Source: JBCDLI01 sp038745535 (GTDB lineage Bacteria > Pseudomonadota > Alphaproteobacteria > Rhizobiales > Rhizobiaceae). From it: a DNA stretch of 24,291 nucleotides. Position 1 is the first letter of the stretch; each line of letters begins with the position of its first letter. Positions 1-7,858 of the stretch are shown one piece after another. The stretch covers positions 1-24,291 of the forward strand of contig JBCDLI010000040.1 of NCBI GenBank assembly GCA_038745535.1, read 5' to 3'. The notes below the pieces were generated by a model. The model did no database searches. It had not been told where the DNA came from and saw only the letters and a program-made list of their open reading frames with translations. The position numbers and the translations under genes are program-made.

Positions 1-889
1 CTGACCGAGCGATCCAGTGAATAGATACGCCATCACGTGTCGGCATCGGATACTCGCACGCGGCCCCATGTTCAGATTCTAAAATCACGTGGGCTGTCGC
101 GCCGTTTGGAAGCCCTTCGATGAGACGAGCGGCTGGTGGAAACCCGGTTTCGTCCGCTGCCATAAAGACACGCGTCTCTTCGATCTTTCCTCCACCGCTT
201 GGCCCCATAAGGCCGACTACCGTCCTCCCTCGTTGACCCGCCATAACCTCTTGTGCCCATTCGGTTACGCGACCGCCTTCATGCATGAAGACGTCCATCG
301 TAATCGTGTTTGCTTCATAATCGACCTGACGAGCCGAGTAGACTGGCTTGTGAGGTGCAGCATCGCCATCTGGCCATTTTACCGAACCATTTGGCGCGAC
401 TTTGGGCCATTCCGGCTCCACACCTCTTGGCGGCAGTACGAGCCGAAAGTGGATCGCCTGATCGGTGTGGGCGGAAATATCCTCAGCTTGTAGCGTGACA
501 CGCAAAAATGCGTCTCCCAACGGCTCCACCTTTGTAGCACGTACGAATTGGAAGTTTGGCGGCAGCTTCTCTTCGCCTTCGCTATCCGACCACTGCATGG
601 CGTCGGCAGTCGCGGGAAATGCGCGCTTCATTTGCATGGCAACCGCGCTTTTCATCATGAAGAGCCAACGGGCATCGCTTGCGGCGACCATGCCAGCCAC
701 CCCGGTTTCGGTGCCAGGCCGCAGACCAATGAGGCCGTGCACGGTCTCGATTGTGAGTTTACCCGGTTCATCATCAATGGCTTTCAAACCGCCCTGTTCC
801 GCTTGCGCTTTTATAAGGCTCCGCATTTGGTCGAATGTCAGACCGGGAAGGTCAGCAAGTGCGGTTTCTGGAAAGTCGCTGTCACTCAA
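1..889 (-). CDS. Siderophore-interacting protein (FAD-dependent ferric-siderophore reductase family), partial at C-terminus
   Basis: I translated the minus strand by hand; 296 codons are open and the frame leaves the window before a stop, so the C-terminus is missing. Residues about 45-105 resemble the DUF2218 domain often found at the N-terminus of these proteins. Residues about 112-225 form the flavin-binding barrel, with a Y184-S185-x-R187 motif in place of the usual RxYTxR. A GLMGPSGGG turn (226-234) and a DETGFPPAARLIEGLP stretch (246-261) begin the SIP domain. The family reduces Fe(III)-siderophores in the cytoplasm using NAD(P)H so that iron is released. The start is TTG at 889: GAGGA lies 7 bases upstream, and no ATG or GTG occurs between it and the preceding in-frame stop. 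The family call is firm; the exact siderophore cannot be inferred. Confidence 0.85.
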   Translation of the reverse strand, partial: MSDSDFPETALADLPGLTFDQMRSLIKAQAEQGGLKAIDDEPGKLTIETVHGLIGLRPGTETGVAGMVAASDARWLFMMKSAVAMQMKRAFPATADAMQWSDSEGEEKLPPNFQFVRATKVEPLGDAFLRVTLQAEDISAHTDQAIHFRLVLPPRGVEPEWPKVAPNGSVKWPDGDAAPHKPVYSARQVDYEANTITMDVFMHEGGRVTEWAQEVMAGQRGRTVVGLMGPSGGGKIEETRVFMAADETGFPPAARLIEGLPNGATAHVILESEHGAACEYPMPTRDGVSIHWIARS

Positions 890-949
890 AATGCGATCCT
901 CGGTTCGAGCCGACTTCAGACTAGCATGTACTGAGTTGAGAGTTGAAGA

Positions 950-980
950 CTTATAATGGATGAAATTAGTTTACTAAATT
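950..980 (-). promoter_or_regulatory. Candidate promoter and operator of the siderophore-interacting protein gene
   Basis: On the minus strand TATAAG (955-950) lies 17 bases downstream of TTTAGT (978-973), a good -10 with a poor -35. The -35 falls inside an inverted repeat with arms TTAGT/ACTAA and a 2-base spacer (966-977), extendable with one mismatched pair to 963-980. A dyad over the -35 is where a repressor would bind. This is inference from pattern only; the dyad does not clearly match a named iron regulator. Confidence 0.35.
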
Positions 981-1047
981 GAGCGATTGGAACAGCTTTC
1001 AGCATTTGCTGCGCAATCGCGTGCCGCTTTTGGCTGTTTCTGGAGCG

Positions 1048-1298
1048 AGTCGCCCCTGTGTGGCACGCGATTGTTTCCCAATCGCTCTCGCCACCGTCGC
1101 ATTTTGTGAATAATTGCCCGGGGAGCGCTCTTGACGTTTGTTTCCCAATCGCTCTCGCCACCGCCGCATTTTTCGCTGTGCGAAATTCGGTGGCTAGTCG
1201 CGTCCGTGTTGCACGCGTTTGCAAGCAAATGCTGCCGCAACCGCCGCATTCCGTGAACAACTGCCTCAGGAGTGCTCTCGACGTCTGCTTCGCAATCG
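1048..1298. repeat. Degenerate tandem repeat of about 147 bp, non-coding, 3' of tRNA-Thr
   Basis: The 447 bases between the siderophore gene and the tRNA contain no gene I can support. Bases 1048-1151 align with 1196-1298 at an offset of 147-148. The best blocks are 1094-1151 against 1241-1298 (45 of 58 identical by eye) and 1048-1073 against 1196-1221 (21 of 26). A second, shorter direct repeat, 1071-1105 against 1138-1172, has one mismatch in 35. A further piece at 1012-1031 matches 1291-1310 in 18 of 20. Of the 13 differences in the main block, 11 are transitions. The core word GCAATCG or its reverse recurs at least six times between 984 and 1298. Outside these blocks, from 890 to 1047, I see only the promoter described separately. 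Confidence 0.75.
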
Positions 1299-1310
1299 TC
1301 TGCCGCTTTT

Positions 1311-1335
1311 CCACATTTGGCTCTGCCAAATGTGG
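1311..1335 (-). other. Perfect 11-bp hairpin immediately 3' of tRNA-Thr
   Basis: CCACATTTGGC and GCCAAATGTGG are exact inverted copies around a TCT loop, beginning two bases beyond the encoded CCA end of the tRNA. On the tRNA strand the hairpin is followed by AAAAG, not a run of U, so it is not a standard intrinsic terminator. It could mark the processed 3' end, block 3' exonucleases, or be a site recognised as DNA. Confidence 0.7.
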
Positions 1336-1336
1336 T

Positions 1337-1412
1337 TGGTGCCCCCACACGGACTCGAACCGCGGACCTACTGAGTACAAATCAGTTGCTCTACCAACTG
1401 AGCTATAGGGGC
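1337..1412 (-). tRNA. tRNA-Thr (anticodon TGT)
   Basis: The minus strand folds as a complete cloverleaf of 76 bases including an encoded CCA (1339-1337). The acceptor stem pairs GCCCCTA with TGGGGGC, with one T-G pair. The anticodon stem is ACTGA/TCAGT around the seven-base loop TTTGTAC, which puts TGT at positions 34-36. The T arm is CGCGG-TTCGAGT-CCGTG and the D arm contains AGCTCAGTTGGTAGAGC. TGT reads ACA and, with wobble modification, other threonine codons. The gene lies divergently next to nadK and directly upstream of the repeat region. Confidence 0.97.
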
Positions 1413-1523
1413 ATTCCACGCGCAACTACCATAAATTTGGTGCGTGTAAATCCGTTTGCTGCACCTTTGATTAATTCGCTCCACGTCATTAGTGGAACAA
1501 CGGAGAGTATTGGCGGACCGACC

Positions 1524-2303
1524 ATGGCAGAGCACACTGCAGACCTGAAACTCTGCTTCTTATCATCGGAAACCGAACAGGCTGAGAAGTCAGCCCACTC
1601 GCTGTCCACGCTGTACGGAAATTGCGATCCTGACAACGCGGACGTGATTGTAGCGCTCGGTGGTGATGGCTTCATGCTTCAGACTGTTCAAACGTTCATG
1701 AACTCGGGCAAGCCGATTTACGGCATGAACCGCGGAACGGTCGGATTTTTGATGAATGATTATCAGGAAGACGATTTGCCGTCGCGCATCGCCGGATCAA
1801 AGGGAGAGATAATTCGCCCTCTCAAGATGAGGGCGATTTCACAAAGTGGGGACACCACAGAGGCGCTTGCGATCAATGAAATTTCGCTTTTTCGGCAGAG
1901 TTATCAGGCTGCGCGGCTGCAGATCGAAGTTGATGATAAGACAAGGCTGGATGATCTCGTTTGTGACGGCGTAATGGTCGCTTCACCTGCTGGGAGCACT
2001 GCGTACAATCTCTCCGCCCACGGGCCGATCATACCGATTGATGCGCCGTTGCTTGCATTGACGCCTGTCAGCCCGTTTCGGCCACGTCGATGGCGCGGCG
2101 CGCTTTTGCCAAATCGTGTGAAAGTGACGATCACGGTGTTGCAAGGCGATAAACGGCCAGTCAACGCCGTGGCTGACCACGTTGAGGTCAAATCGGTACA
2201 ACGCGTCGACATCTGGGAAAGTCGGGACGATACCGGAACAATCCTCTTTGACGGGACCCACTCTTGGGATGAACGTATCCTGGCTGAGCAATTCAAATAC
2301 TAA
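1524..2303 (+). CDS. nadK: NAD kinase
   Basis: The product of 259 residues phosphorylates NAD to NADP in the cytoplasm using ATP or polyphosphate. The GGDG signature is at residues 46-49, the conserved NE pair at 118-119, and the glycine-rich VASPAGSTAY segment at 152-161 followed by NLSAHGPI, as in other alphaproteobacterial NAD kinases. I chose ATG at 1524 because the frame, although open back to 1272, there crosses the tRNA-Thr gene and the repeats. The length from 1524 fits the short alphaproteobacterial form. A GGCGGA sequence six bases upstream is a weak ribosome site. The stop codon overlaps the start of the shared terminator with the fasciclin gene. Confidence 0.95.
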   Translation: MAEHTADLKLCFLSSETEQAEKSAHSLSTLYGNCDPDNADVIVALGGDGFMLQTVQTFMNSGKPIYGMNRGTVGFLMNDYQEDDLPSRIAGSKGEIIRPLKMRAISQSGDTTEALAINEISLFRQSYQAARLQIEVDDKTRLDDLVCDGVMVASPAGSTAYNLSAHGPIIPIDAPLLALTPVSPFRPRRWRGALLPNRVKVTITVLQGDKRPVNAVADHVEVKSVQRVDIWESRDDTGTILFDGTHSWDERILAEQFKY

Positions 2304-2337
2304 AAAACCGCCCGGCTTGCAGACCGAGCGGTTCTTA
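2302..2337. terminator. Bidirectional intrinsic terminator between nadK and the fasciclin gene
   Basis: AACCGC-C-CGG pairs with CCG-A-GCGGTT around an eight-base loop (2316-2323), with a single C/A mismatch. On the minus strand the stem is followed by a run of six T (2307-2302), a strong terminator for the fasciclin gene. On the plus strand it is followed by CTTATATT, weaker but usable for nadK. Confidence 0.85.
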
Positions 2338-2360
2338 TATTCACCAGAGGTGGCTAAAAC

Positions 2361-2846
2361 TTAGAGCACGCCTTCTGGAACGATCACTTTGTCAATCACG
2401 TGGATGACGCCGTTTGATGTTTCGATGTCAGCTGTGACAACGTTAGCGTCATTGATCATTGGACCGTTGTCCAGATCAATTGCGATTTCCTGGCCCTGTA
2501 CGGTCTCTGCCGTTGTATCGTCCTGAAGGTCAGAAGCCATTACCTTACCCGGTACCACATGGTATGTGAGGACGGCCTGCAGCTGCTCAAGATTTTCTGG
2601 CTTCAAAAGCTCTTCAACCGTTGAACCAATGGCTTCAAACGCTTCGTCTGTTGGTGCGAACACCGTGAACGGACCTTCGCCCTTCAACGTGTCAACCAAT
2701 CCGGCTGCTTGTACTGCCGCTACTAGTGTTTCAAAGTCGCTGTTGCCAGCCGCCGTGTCTACGATGTCCTTCTGCATGCTGCCAGCAAATGCTGAACCAG
2801 CCATGAGGCCTGCAACCACAGTTGATGCGAGGAATGTTTTGATCAT
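2361..2846 (-). CDS. Secreted fasciclin (FAS1) domain protein
   Basis: This 161-residue protein has a clear Sec signal peptide (MIK, a hydrophobic core, then AFA with cleavage expected after residue 21) followed by one FAS1 domain filling the rest. The H1 box is FTVFAPTDEAF (60-70), the central YHVVPG is at 95-100, and the H2-like box is GVIHVIDKVIVP near the C-terminus. Single-FAS1 proteins of this size are periplasmic or extracellular and are generally linked to adhesion or surface interaction; no enzymatic activity is implied. GGGAAGAG lies upstream of the ATG. It is a single-gene unit, converging on nadK and ending at their shared terminator. The upstream 231-base gap to the helicase gene holds its promoter, which I could not define convincingly. 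Confidence 0.92.
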   Translation of the reverse strand: MIKTFLASTVVAGLMAGSAFAGSMQKDIVDTAAGNSDFETLVAAVQAAGLVDTLKGEGPFTVFAPTDEAFEAIGSTVEELLKPENLEQLQAVLTYHVVPGKVMASDLQDDTTAETVQGQEIAIDLDNGPMINDANVVTADIETSNGVIHVIDKVIVPEGVL

Positions 2847-3077
2847 TGGTAATCTCTTCCCATTCAGTTGATCGACGCGCTTGATTGGCGTCGGTGTGAG
2901 CGATATGGGCTAGGCAGTTTTTGCGACAATGGACGCCTAAGAGGCCTTTTATCAAAGCATTGTGAGAATTCTCGACACTTTGGCGCAATTCACAGGGTTG
3001 AAATCACAATCGTCTGACACGCCCAGATTTGCTGTCACAATTAGGGCACAAAGAGGCTGACAACGTCGGCAAAACGG

Positions 3078-4535
3078 ATGTCGATGTTGACACCACAGGC
3101 GCCCCACCGTAGCGCCGCACCAACGGAAACCACCACAGATTTGATGACAGCTGAAAAAGCCCCCCTTCCGAAGTTCAATGAACTCGGCCTCTCCGACAAA
3201 GTACTCCAAGCGATTACTGCAGCCGGTTACGAAACGCCAACGCCTATTCAAGCGGGAGCGATTCCTCACGCACTCGCCGGAAAAGACATTCTGGGTATAG
3301 CGCAAACCGGTACCGGTAAGACGGCATCATTTGTACTCCCGATGATCACGCGGTTGGAACGGGGACGGGCACGGGCGCGGATGCCGCGAACGTTGATTGT
3401 CGAGCCGACCCGGGAATTAGCTGCACAGGTTTACGAGAACTTCGAGAAGTACGGCGTCAACCACAAGCTGAATGTTGCGCTGCTCATCGGCGGCGTATCG
3501 TTTGAAGATCAGGAGCGAAAGCTGGAACGTGGCGCGGATGTGCTTATTGCGACGCCTGGACGGTTGCTCGATCATTTTGACCGTGGAAAGCTGCTGCTAA
3601 CCGGTGTCGATATTCTTGTCATCGACGAAGCTGACCGCATGTTGGACATGGGCTTTATTCCGGATATCGAGCGTATTGTTTCGTTGATCCCGTTCACCCG
3701 CCAAACGCTGTTCTTCTCTGCGACAATGCCAAAGGAAATCCAGCGGCTTGCCGATCAGTTCTTACAAGCGCCGGAACGTGTTGAAGTGGCGCGTGCGTCG
3801 TCGGCTGCCAAAACTGTCGAACAAAAGATCATGATGGTCCGGGATAAGGACTACGAAAAACGCGATGCGCTTCGAAAGCTCATTCGCGAGCAAGACGATC
3901 TGAAAAACGGCATCATCTTCTGCAACCGCAAGCGTGACGTATCCAATCTCTACAAGTCGCTCGAGAAGCACGGCTTTTCTGTTGGAGCGCTGCACGGCGA
4001 TATGGACCAGCGTTCACGGATGATGATGCTGGACGCTTTCAAGAACAATCGCATTCAATTGCTCGTAGCGTCAGACGTTGCGGCACGCGGCTTGGACATT
4101 CCTGATGTCAGCCATGTCTTCAATTTCGATGTCCCAATTCACGCAGAAGACTATGTGCATCGCATTGGCAGAACGGGTCGGGCCGGACGTTCGGGCAAAG
4201 CGTTTTCATTGGTAGAGCGTTCGATGCGGAAATACCTCGACTCCATTGAAGAGATGCTCAAGACCAAGCTGGATGTGATGCCGCAGGCTGATGATGAACA
4301 GATAGAAATCTCGTCGTCAGAAACGCCTGCGCCAGAAGAGAAGTCGGCGAAATCGAACCGTCGCAAGCGCATCAAGGAAGACAACCAAGCGCGAAAGTCA
4401 GACAGTACGGTTGAAGCGTCGTCTCAGGCGACAGAGAAACCAAAGCAGAAGCGTCGTCGTGGAAATGGCGATGATTTTCCTGTACCAGTCGGCTTTGGTG
4501 AAGAAATACCCGCTTTTATGATGATCGGGCGATAA
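3078..4535 (+). CDS. DEAD-box ATP-dependent RNA helicase, RhlE type
   Basis: All core motifs are present in order: the Q motif region FNELGLSDKVL with PTPIQ, motif I AQTGTGKT (75-82), PTRELA, ATPGR, DEAD (183-186), SAT (214-216), then in the second RecA domain the GALHGDMDQ segment, ASDVAARGLD and HRIGRTGR (361-368). After about residue 395 comes an acidic and then strongly basic tail (SNRRKR, KQKRRR), as in RhlE-type helicases, probably for RNA binding. Such proteins unwind short duplexes in ribosome assembly, RNA decay and cold adaptation. The start is uncertain: ATG at 3078 gives 485 residues, whereas ATG at 3144 (MTAEKAPLPKF) would remove a low-complexity leader; neither has a strong ribosome site. 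It converges on sufA with five bases between the stops. Confidence 0.93.
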   Translation: MSMLTPQAPHRSAAPTETTTDLMTAEKAPLPKFNELGLSDKVLQAITAAGYETPTPIQAGAIPHALAGKDILGIAQTGTGKTASFVLPMITRLERGRARARMPRTLIVEPTRELAAQVYENFEKYGVNHKLNVALLIGGVSFEDQERKLERGADVLIATPGRLLDHFDRGKLLLTGVDILVIDEADRMLDMGFIPDIERIVSLIPFTRQTLFFSATMPKEIQRLADQFLQAPERVEVARASSAAKTVEQKIMMVRDKDYEKRDALRKLIREQDDLKNGIIFCNRKRDVSNLYKSLEKHGFSVGALHGDMDQRSRMMMLDAFKNNRIQLLVASDVAARGLDIPDVSHVFNFDVPIHAEDYVHRIGRTGRAGRSGKAFSLVERSMRKYLDSIEEMLKTKLDVMPQADDEQIEISSSETPAPEEKSAKSNRRKRIKEDNQARKSDSTVEASSQATEKPKQKRRRGNGDDFPVPVGFGEEIPAFMMIGR

Positions 4536-4540
4536 AAGCC

Positions 4541-4924
4541 TTAGATGTCGCCGCGGGCCTCGGCCAACTCTTTCAAGTCGGCGGCCTTTAGCTCGACTGA
4601 CTCACCGCAACCACACGCGGAAGATTCGTTGGGATTGTTAAAAACAAAACCTGTCCGTAGCTGTGTGACCTCAAAGTCGAGCTGAGTGCCCAGCAAGTAG
4701 AGCATCGCAGACGGATCAATCCATAGGTGTGCGCCATCGTTCTCGATGTGGTCGTCGGTCGCGATTGCCTCCGTCACGAGATCAATCGTGTATTCCATAC
4801 CCGCACAGCCACCCTTTTTGATGCCGACACGGATGCCTTGAGCGCCCTGCTCTGATTTGTTGGCGACAATTTCGCGGATGCGCTCGGAAGCGGCGTCGGT
4901 CATTGTCATCATGGAAAAGGACAT
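4541..4924 (-). CDS. sufA: SufA, A-type Fe-S cluster carrier
   Basis: The product accepts Fe-S clusters from the SufBCD scaffold and passes them to apo-proteins. The three conserved cysteines of the A-type (HesB/IscA) family are present: one in GGCAGMEY (about residue 40) and two in CGCGES (about 104 and 106). Length, about 127 residues, is normal once the short N-terminal extension is counted. I place the start at the ATG at 4924 because AGG lies seven bases upstream of it, whereas the ATG at 4930 is only one base past that AGG; further in-frame ATGs follow, so the N-terminus could be shorter still. It is the last gene of the suf operon, six bases after the DUF59 gene. Confidence 0.94.
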   Translation of the reverse strand: MSFSMMTMTDAASERIREIVANKSEQGAQGIRVGIKKGGCAGMEYTIDLVTEAIATDDHIENDGAHLWIDPSAMLYLLGTQLDFEVTQLRTGFVFNNPNESSACGCGESVELKAADLKELAEARGDI

Positions 4925-4936
4925 ATTCATACCTGG

Positions 4937-5332
4937 CTAGAAGAGACCAATTGCAACTTGAGCCTCTTCGGACATCCGATCAGGTGTCCAAGGTGGATCA
5001 AACGTCATCTCAACTTCGACGTCCATTACACCTTCAACTGTTCTGACCGCATTTTCAACCCAGCCCGGCATCTCGCCAGCAACGGGGCAGCCGGGCGCCG
5101 TGAGCGTCATCTCAATCTTGACCGTCCGATCATCCTCCAGATCGACGCGATAAATGAGGCCCAATTCATAAATATCGGCTGGTATTTCTGGATCGTAGAC
5201 CGTTTTGAGTGCGGCAACGATGTCGTCGGTAAGCCGCGCGAGCTCTGCGGCTGGGATGGCACTTTCAGCCGGATCGACATGTTTATTTTCAGGTTGTTCC
5301 GCGTCTGCTGTCTGAACATTTTCATCGGTCAT
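4937..5332 (-). CDS. SUF-associated Fe-S assembly protein, DUF59 (MIP18-like) family
   Basis: This 131-residue protein has an acidic, probably flexible N-terminus of about 30 residues followed by the DUF59 domain. Signatures are DPEIPADIYELGLIY (47-61) and TAPGCPVAGEMP with the conserved cysteine at 82, then FDPPWTPDRMSEEA at the end. DUF59 proteins are maturation factors that help transfer Fe-S clusters to targets; the gene at this operon position is called sufX in the Agrobacterium sufS2BCDS1XA operon, and related proteins elsewhere are called SufT. The start follows an AAGG site formed just at the stop of sufS, 11 bases upstream, which suggests translational coupling. Confidence 0.93.
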   Translation of the reverse strand: MTDENVQTADAEQPENKHVDPAESAIPAAELARLTDDIVAALKTVYDPEIPADIYELGLIYRVDLEDDRTVKIEMTLTAPGCPVAGEMPGWVENAVRTVEGVMDVEVEMTFDPPWTPDRMSEEAQVAIGLF

Positions 5333-5343
5333 CTGCGGTTACC

Positions 5344-6564
5344 TTAGCCAAAAAACATTCGCGCCTTATCAAGCGATTGCACCAGCGCATCCACTTCGCC
5401 GCGCGTATTATACATTCCGAACGACGCTCTACATGTGGAGTTGACGCCAAAATGTTGCAAGAGCGGCTGCGCACAATGGCTCCCGGCCCTTACTGCAACG
5501 CCTGAGCGGTCGATCAGCATGGAAATGTCGTGGGCGTGTAGCCCCTCAATTTCAAATGAGATAATCGCGCCTTTGTCGGGCGTTGTTCCGAAAATACGCA
5601 GGGAGTTCACACGATCAAGTTGCTCGTGTGCATACTTGGTAAGATCGGCTTCATGCTCGCCAATCGCGTCGCGGCCAATTTCATCCATGTAATCAAGCGC
5701 TGCGCCAAGGCCAATTGCCTGCGCGATCGGCGGCGTACCGGCTTCGAAGCGATGGGGAGGATCGTTATAGGTAACCGTATCCTTGGTGACTTCGACAATC
5801 ATTTCGCCGCCGCCCTCATAGGGTTTCATCTCTTCCAGACGTTCGCGCTTGCCGTAAAGTACACCTATACCAGATGGCCCGTACACTTTGTGACCAGTGA
5901 ACACATACCAGTCGCAGTCGAGGTCTTGAACGTCGACGTTGAGGTGCACGGCGCCCTGAGAGCCGTCCACAAGAACGGGAATTCCCCGTGCGTGTGCGAT
6001 TTCACAGACCCGTTTGATCGGTACCAATGCGCCGGTCACGTTGGACATGTGCGTGATAGCGACGAGCTTTGTGTGCTCGGTCAGGCAGGCTTCAAACTTG
6101 TCGATGTCAAACCCACCATCTTCTTCGATTGGGGCCCAAACGAGCTTCGTTCCGTATTTCTCGCGGAAGAAATGCCACGGAACAATGTTGGCGTGATGCT
6201 CCATAATGGAGAGCACGATTTCATCGCCTTCGCCGATCCGGCCCTCACCGTAGCCTGACGAGACTATATTGATTGCATGGGTCGCGCCTTTTGTGAACAC
6301 GATCTCATCGACCGATGAAGCATTCAAAAAAGCGCGCACTTTTTCGCGTGCTGCTTCATAGGCATCGGTAGCCGCGTTCGACATGTAGTGAAGCCCACGA
6401 TGGACGTTTGCATAGGACGTCTCATACACGTTGGACACCGCATCGATCACCTGACGCGGCTTTTGAGCAGATGCGCCATTATCAAGATACACAAGCGGTT
6501 TCCCGTAAACCTCTTGCGAGAGGATTGGGAAGTCTGCGCGTATTTTCTCTACGTCATATTCCAT
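5344..6564 (-). CDS. sufS: SufS cysteine desulfurase (group II)
   Basis: A PLP enzyme that takes sulfur from L-cysteine as a protein persulfide for SufBCD. With ATG at 6564 the product is 406 residues. The PLP lysine in FTGHKVYGPSG falls at 226 and the catalytic cysteine in RAGSHCAQP at 364, which are the same numbers as in E. coli SufS. This supports 6564 over the upstream frame extension to 6597, which would overlap sufD by 29 bases. The sequence around the cysteine is of the SufS type, not the longer IscS loop. The gap to sufD is four bases. No SufE gene is visible here. In the Agrobacterium nomenclature this is sufS1. Confidence 0.96.
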   Translation of the reverse strand: MEYDVEKIRADFPILSQEVYGKPLVYLDNGASAQKPRQVIDAVSNVYETSYANVHRGLHYMSNAATDAYEAAREKVRAFLNASSVDEIVFTKGATHAINIVSSGYGEGRIGEGDEIVLSIMEHHANIVPWHFFREKYGTKLVWAPIEEDGGFDIDKFEACLTEHTKLVAITHMSNVTGALVPIKRVCEIAHARGIPVLVDGSQGAVHLNVDVQDLDCDWYVFTGHKVYGPSGIGVLYGKRERLEEMKPYEGGGEMIVEVTKDTVTYNDPPHRFEAGTPPIAQAIGLGAALDYMDEIGRDAIGEHEADLTKYAHEQLDRVNSLRIFGTTPDKGAIISFEIEGLHAHDISMLIDRSGVAVRAGSHCAQPLLQHFGVNSTCRASFGMYNTRGEVDALVQSLDKARMFFG

Positions 6565-6568
6565 TGGG

Positions 6569-7858
6569 TCAGCCGTGCGTCTCGAGCCACTGGTCAATAC
6601 GTGCTTCGAGCGCGTCGATCAGCTCCTCGTTTTCTAGTTCTTCAACGATTTCCGCAACGAACGCCTTAACCAACAGGCCGCGTCCTGACTTCTCGGTGAT
6701 GCCGCGTGCCATCAGATAAAACAGATGGTGACTATCGATTTCGGTCACTGTCGCGCCATGGGCACAGATTACGTCATCAGCGAAAATCTCAAGCTCGGGC
6801 TTCACCGCAATGCGCGCGTCATCGGACAAAACAAGCGTGTTGCAGGCCATCTGCGCATCGGTTTTCTGCGCGATTTGCGCGACGCGAATTTGGCCCTGGA
6901 ATACGCCTTGCGCACGGTCGGTGATGACATTGCGCACGGTTTCCGTGGACGTCGTATTTTCAACGAGGTGATCGAGTTCCAACGTTACGTCACAGTGGCT
7001 TTCGCCGTTCAACATGTTTATCGACCGGAATGTCAGATCAGCGCCCTCGCCCATGGCTTTTGCGTGGATTTCCTCGCGAACAAGTTTCCCGGAAAAGTTC
7101 ATCACGAAAAGCGTGAGCTTCGCCCCTTCATCGAGCGTAATTTCAACGCGACCAAGGTGCCTTGCCTCAGAACCCTGATCTTGCACGCGGATCCATGTTA
7201 CGTCAGCACCGGCTTTTACGGTTAGTTGCGTAATGTTGCTGGTCAGAACATCACTATCGTCGCCGATATAGCGATCAAACACAGTCGCTTTCGCGCCCCG
7301 ATCAAAGACTGCCACGTTTCGGGTGTGGGTTTGCCCGCCGCCGTGGATCGACTGGATTTCAATAGGCGTTTCAAGTTCGAGGTTTTCCGAAAACGACATC
7401 GTCACGCCGTCAGACAGGAATGCGGTGTTCACCATGCCAACGGCGTCTTGGGGCTCAACAGGGCCCAAAGAGAGCGCACCTACATCTGCTTGCAGGCTGG
7501 ATGAAACCGGTGTCATTTGAACACCCTCGATCTCCGGCAAGTCGCCAAGCCGCCCATTGTTGAGCGTGATCAATTCGGCATTTGACACAAGGGGCGAGAC
7601 AGCTTCCCCGTGCCCGGAATGGTCGCGGTCTGGAACAGACTTTAGCAAGCCCCGAAGGTGAGTGTAGTGGAACGCCTCGATTTTGCGCGTAGGCAGCCCG
7701 TTTTTCTTCAAGGTCGAAATGGCATTGTCGCGAGCCTGCACGGTGTCGGCATTGCCTGGAAGTCGACCAAGACGATCTACGAAACTCTCAACCAGCGCAT
7801 TTTCTGCGTCGGTAAGCTCAATTTTCTTTGCGGTACCCATTGTTGACACAGCCATCAT
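6569..7858 (-). CDS. sufD: SufD, scaffold subunit of SufBC2D
   Basis: SufD pairs with SufB to form the scaffold on which Fe-S clusters are built, with SufC supplying ATPase activity. The 429-residue product has the helical N-terminal region (up to about residue 90, containing RKIEAFHYTHLRGLL), a central beta-helix, and the helical C-terminus with the conserved CAHGATV, YLMARGI and GLLVKAFVAEIVEEL segments. The start codon shares one base with the sufC stop (TAATG), so translation is probably coupled; the in-frame ATG at residue 7 is an alternative. No ribosome site of note precedes it. Confidence 0.96.
   Translation of the reverse strand: MMAVSTMGTAKKIELTDAENALVESFVDRLGRLPGNADTVQARDNAISTLKKNGLPTRKIEAFHYTHLRGLLKSVPDRDHSGHGEAVSPLVSNAELITLNNGRLGDLPEIEGVQMTPVSSSLQADVGALSLGPVEPQDAVGMVNTAFLSDGVTMSFSENLELETPIEIQSIHGGGQTHTRNVAVFDRGAKATVFDRYIGDDSDVLTSNITQLTVKAGADVTWIRVQDQGSEARHLGRVEITLDEGAKLTLFVMNFSGKLVREEIHAKAMGEGADLTFRSINMLNGESHCDVTLELDHLVENTTSTETVRNVITDRAQGVFQGQIRVAQIAQKTDAQMACNTLVLSDDARIAVKPELEIFADDVICAHGATVTEIDSHHLFYLMARGITEKSGRGLLVKAFVAEIVEELENEELIDALEARIDQWLETHG

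Noticed and set aside
95..125. Apparent frameshift in the siderophore-interacting protein near the window edge
   Set aside because: Rechecking the strand showed three G residues at the spot (GAAGGGCTTCC on the minus strand), so the frame continues intact to position 2.
1001..1310. Possible CRISPR array in the repeat region
   Set aside because: Repeats are degenerate, of unequal length and without uniform spacers, and no cas genes are present.
916..1425. Long open frames on both strands across 916-1425, including a 116-codon plus-strand frame and a 169-codon minus-strand frame with internally repeated peptides
   Set aside because: Both run through the tRNA-Thr gene and the repeat DNA. The repeated peptides are explained by the DNA repeat, and the tRNA part gives the typical spurious translation. 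No ribosome site supports them.
1272..1523. N-terminal extension of NAD kinase to 343 residues
   Set aside because: The extra part is read from repeat and tRNA sequence. The family length and conserved region begin at ATG 1524.
4526..4555. Possible terminator between the helicase and sufA (GGCGA...TCGCC)
   Set aside because: Only five pairs with a long loop and no U-tract on either strand.
6565..6597. Longer start for SufS overlapping sufD by 29 bases
   Set aside because: Starting at 6564 puts the PLP lysine at 226 and catalytic cysteine at 364, as in E. coli SufS, and leaves a clean four-base gap.
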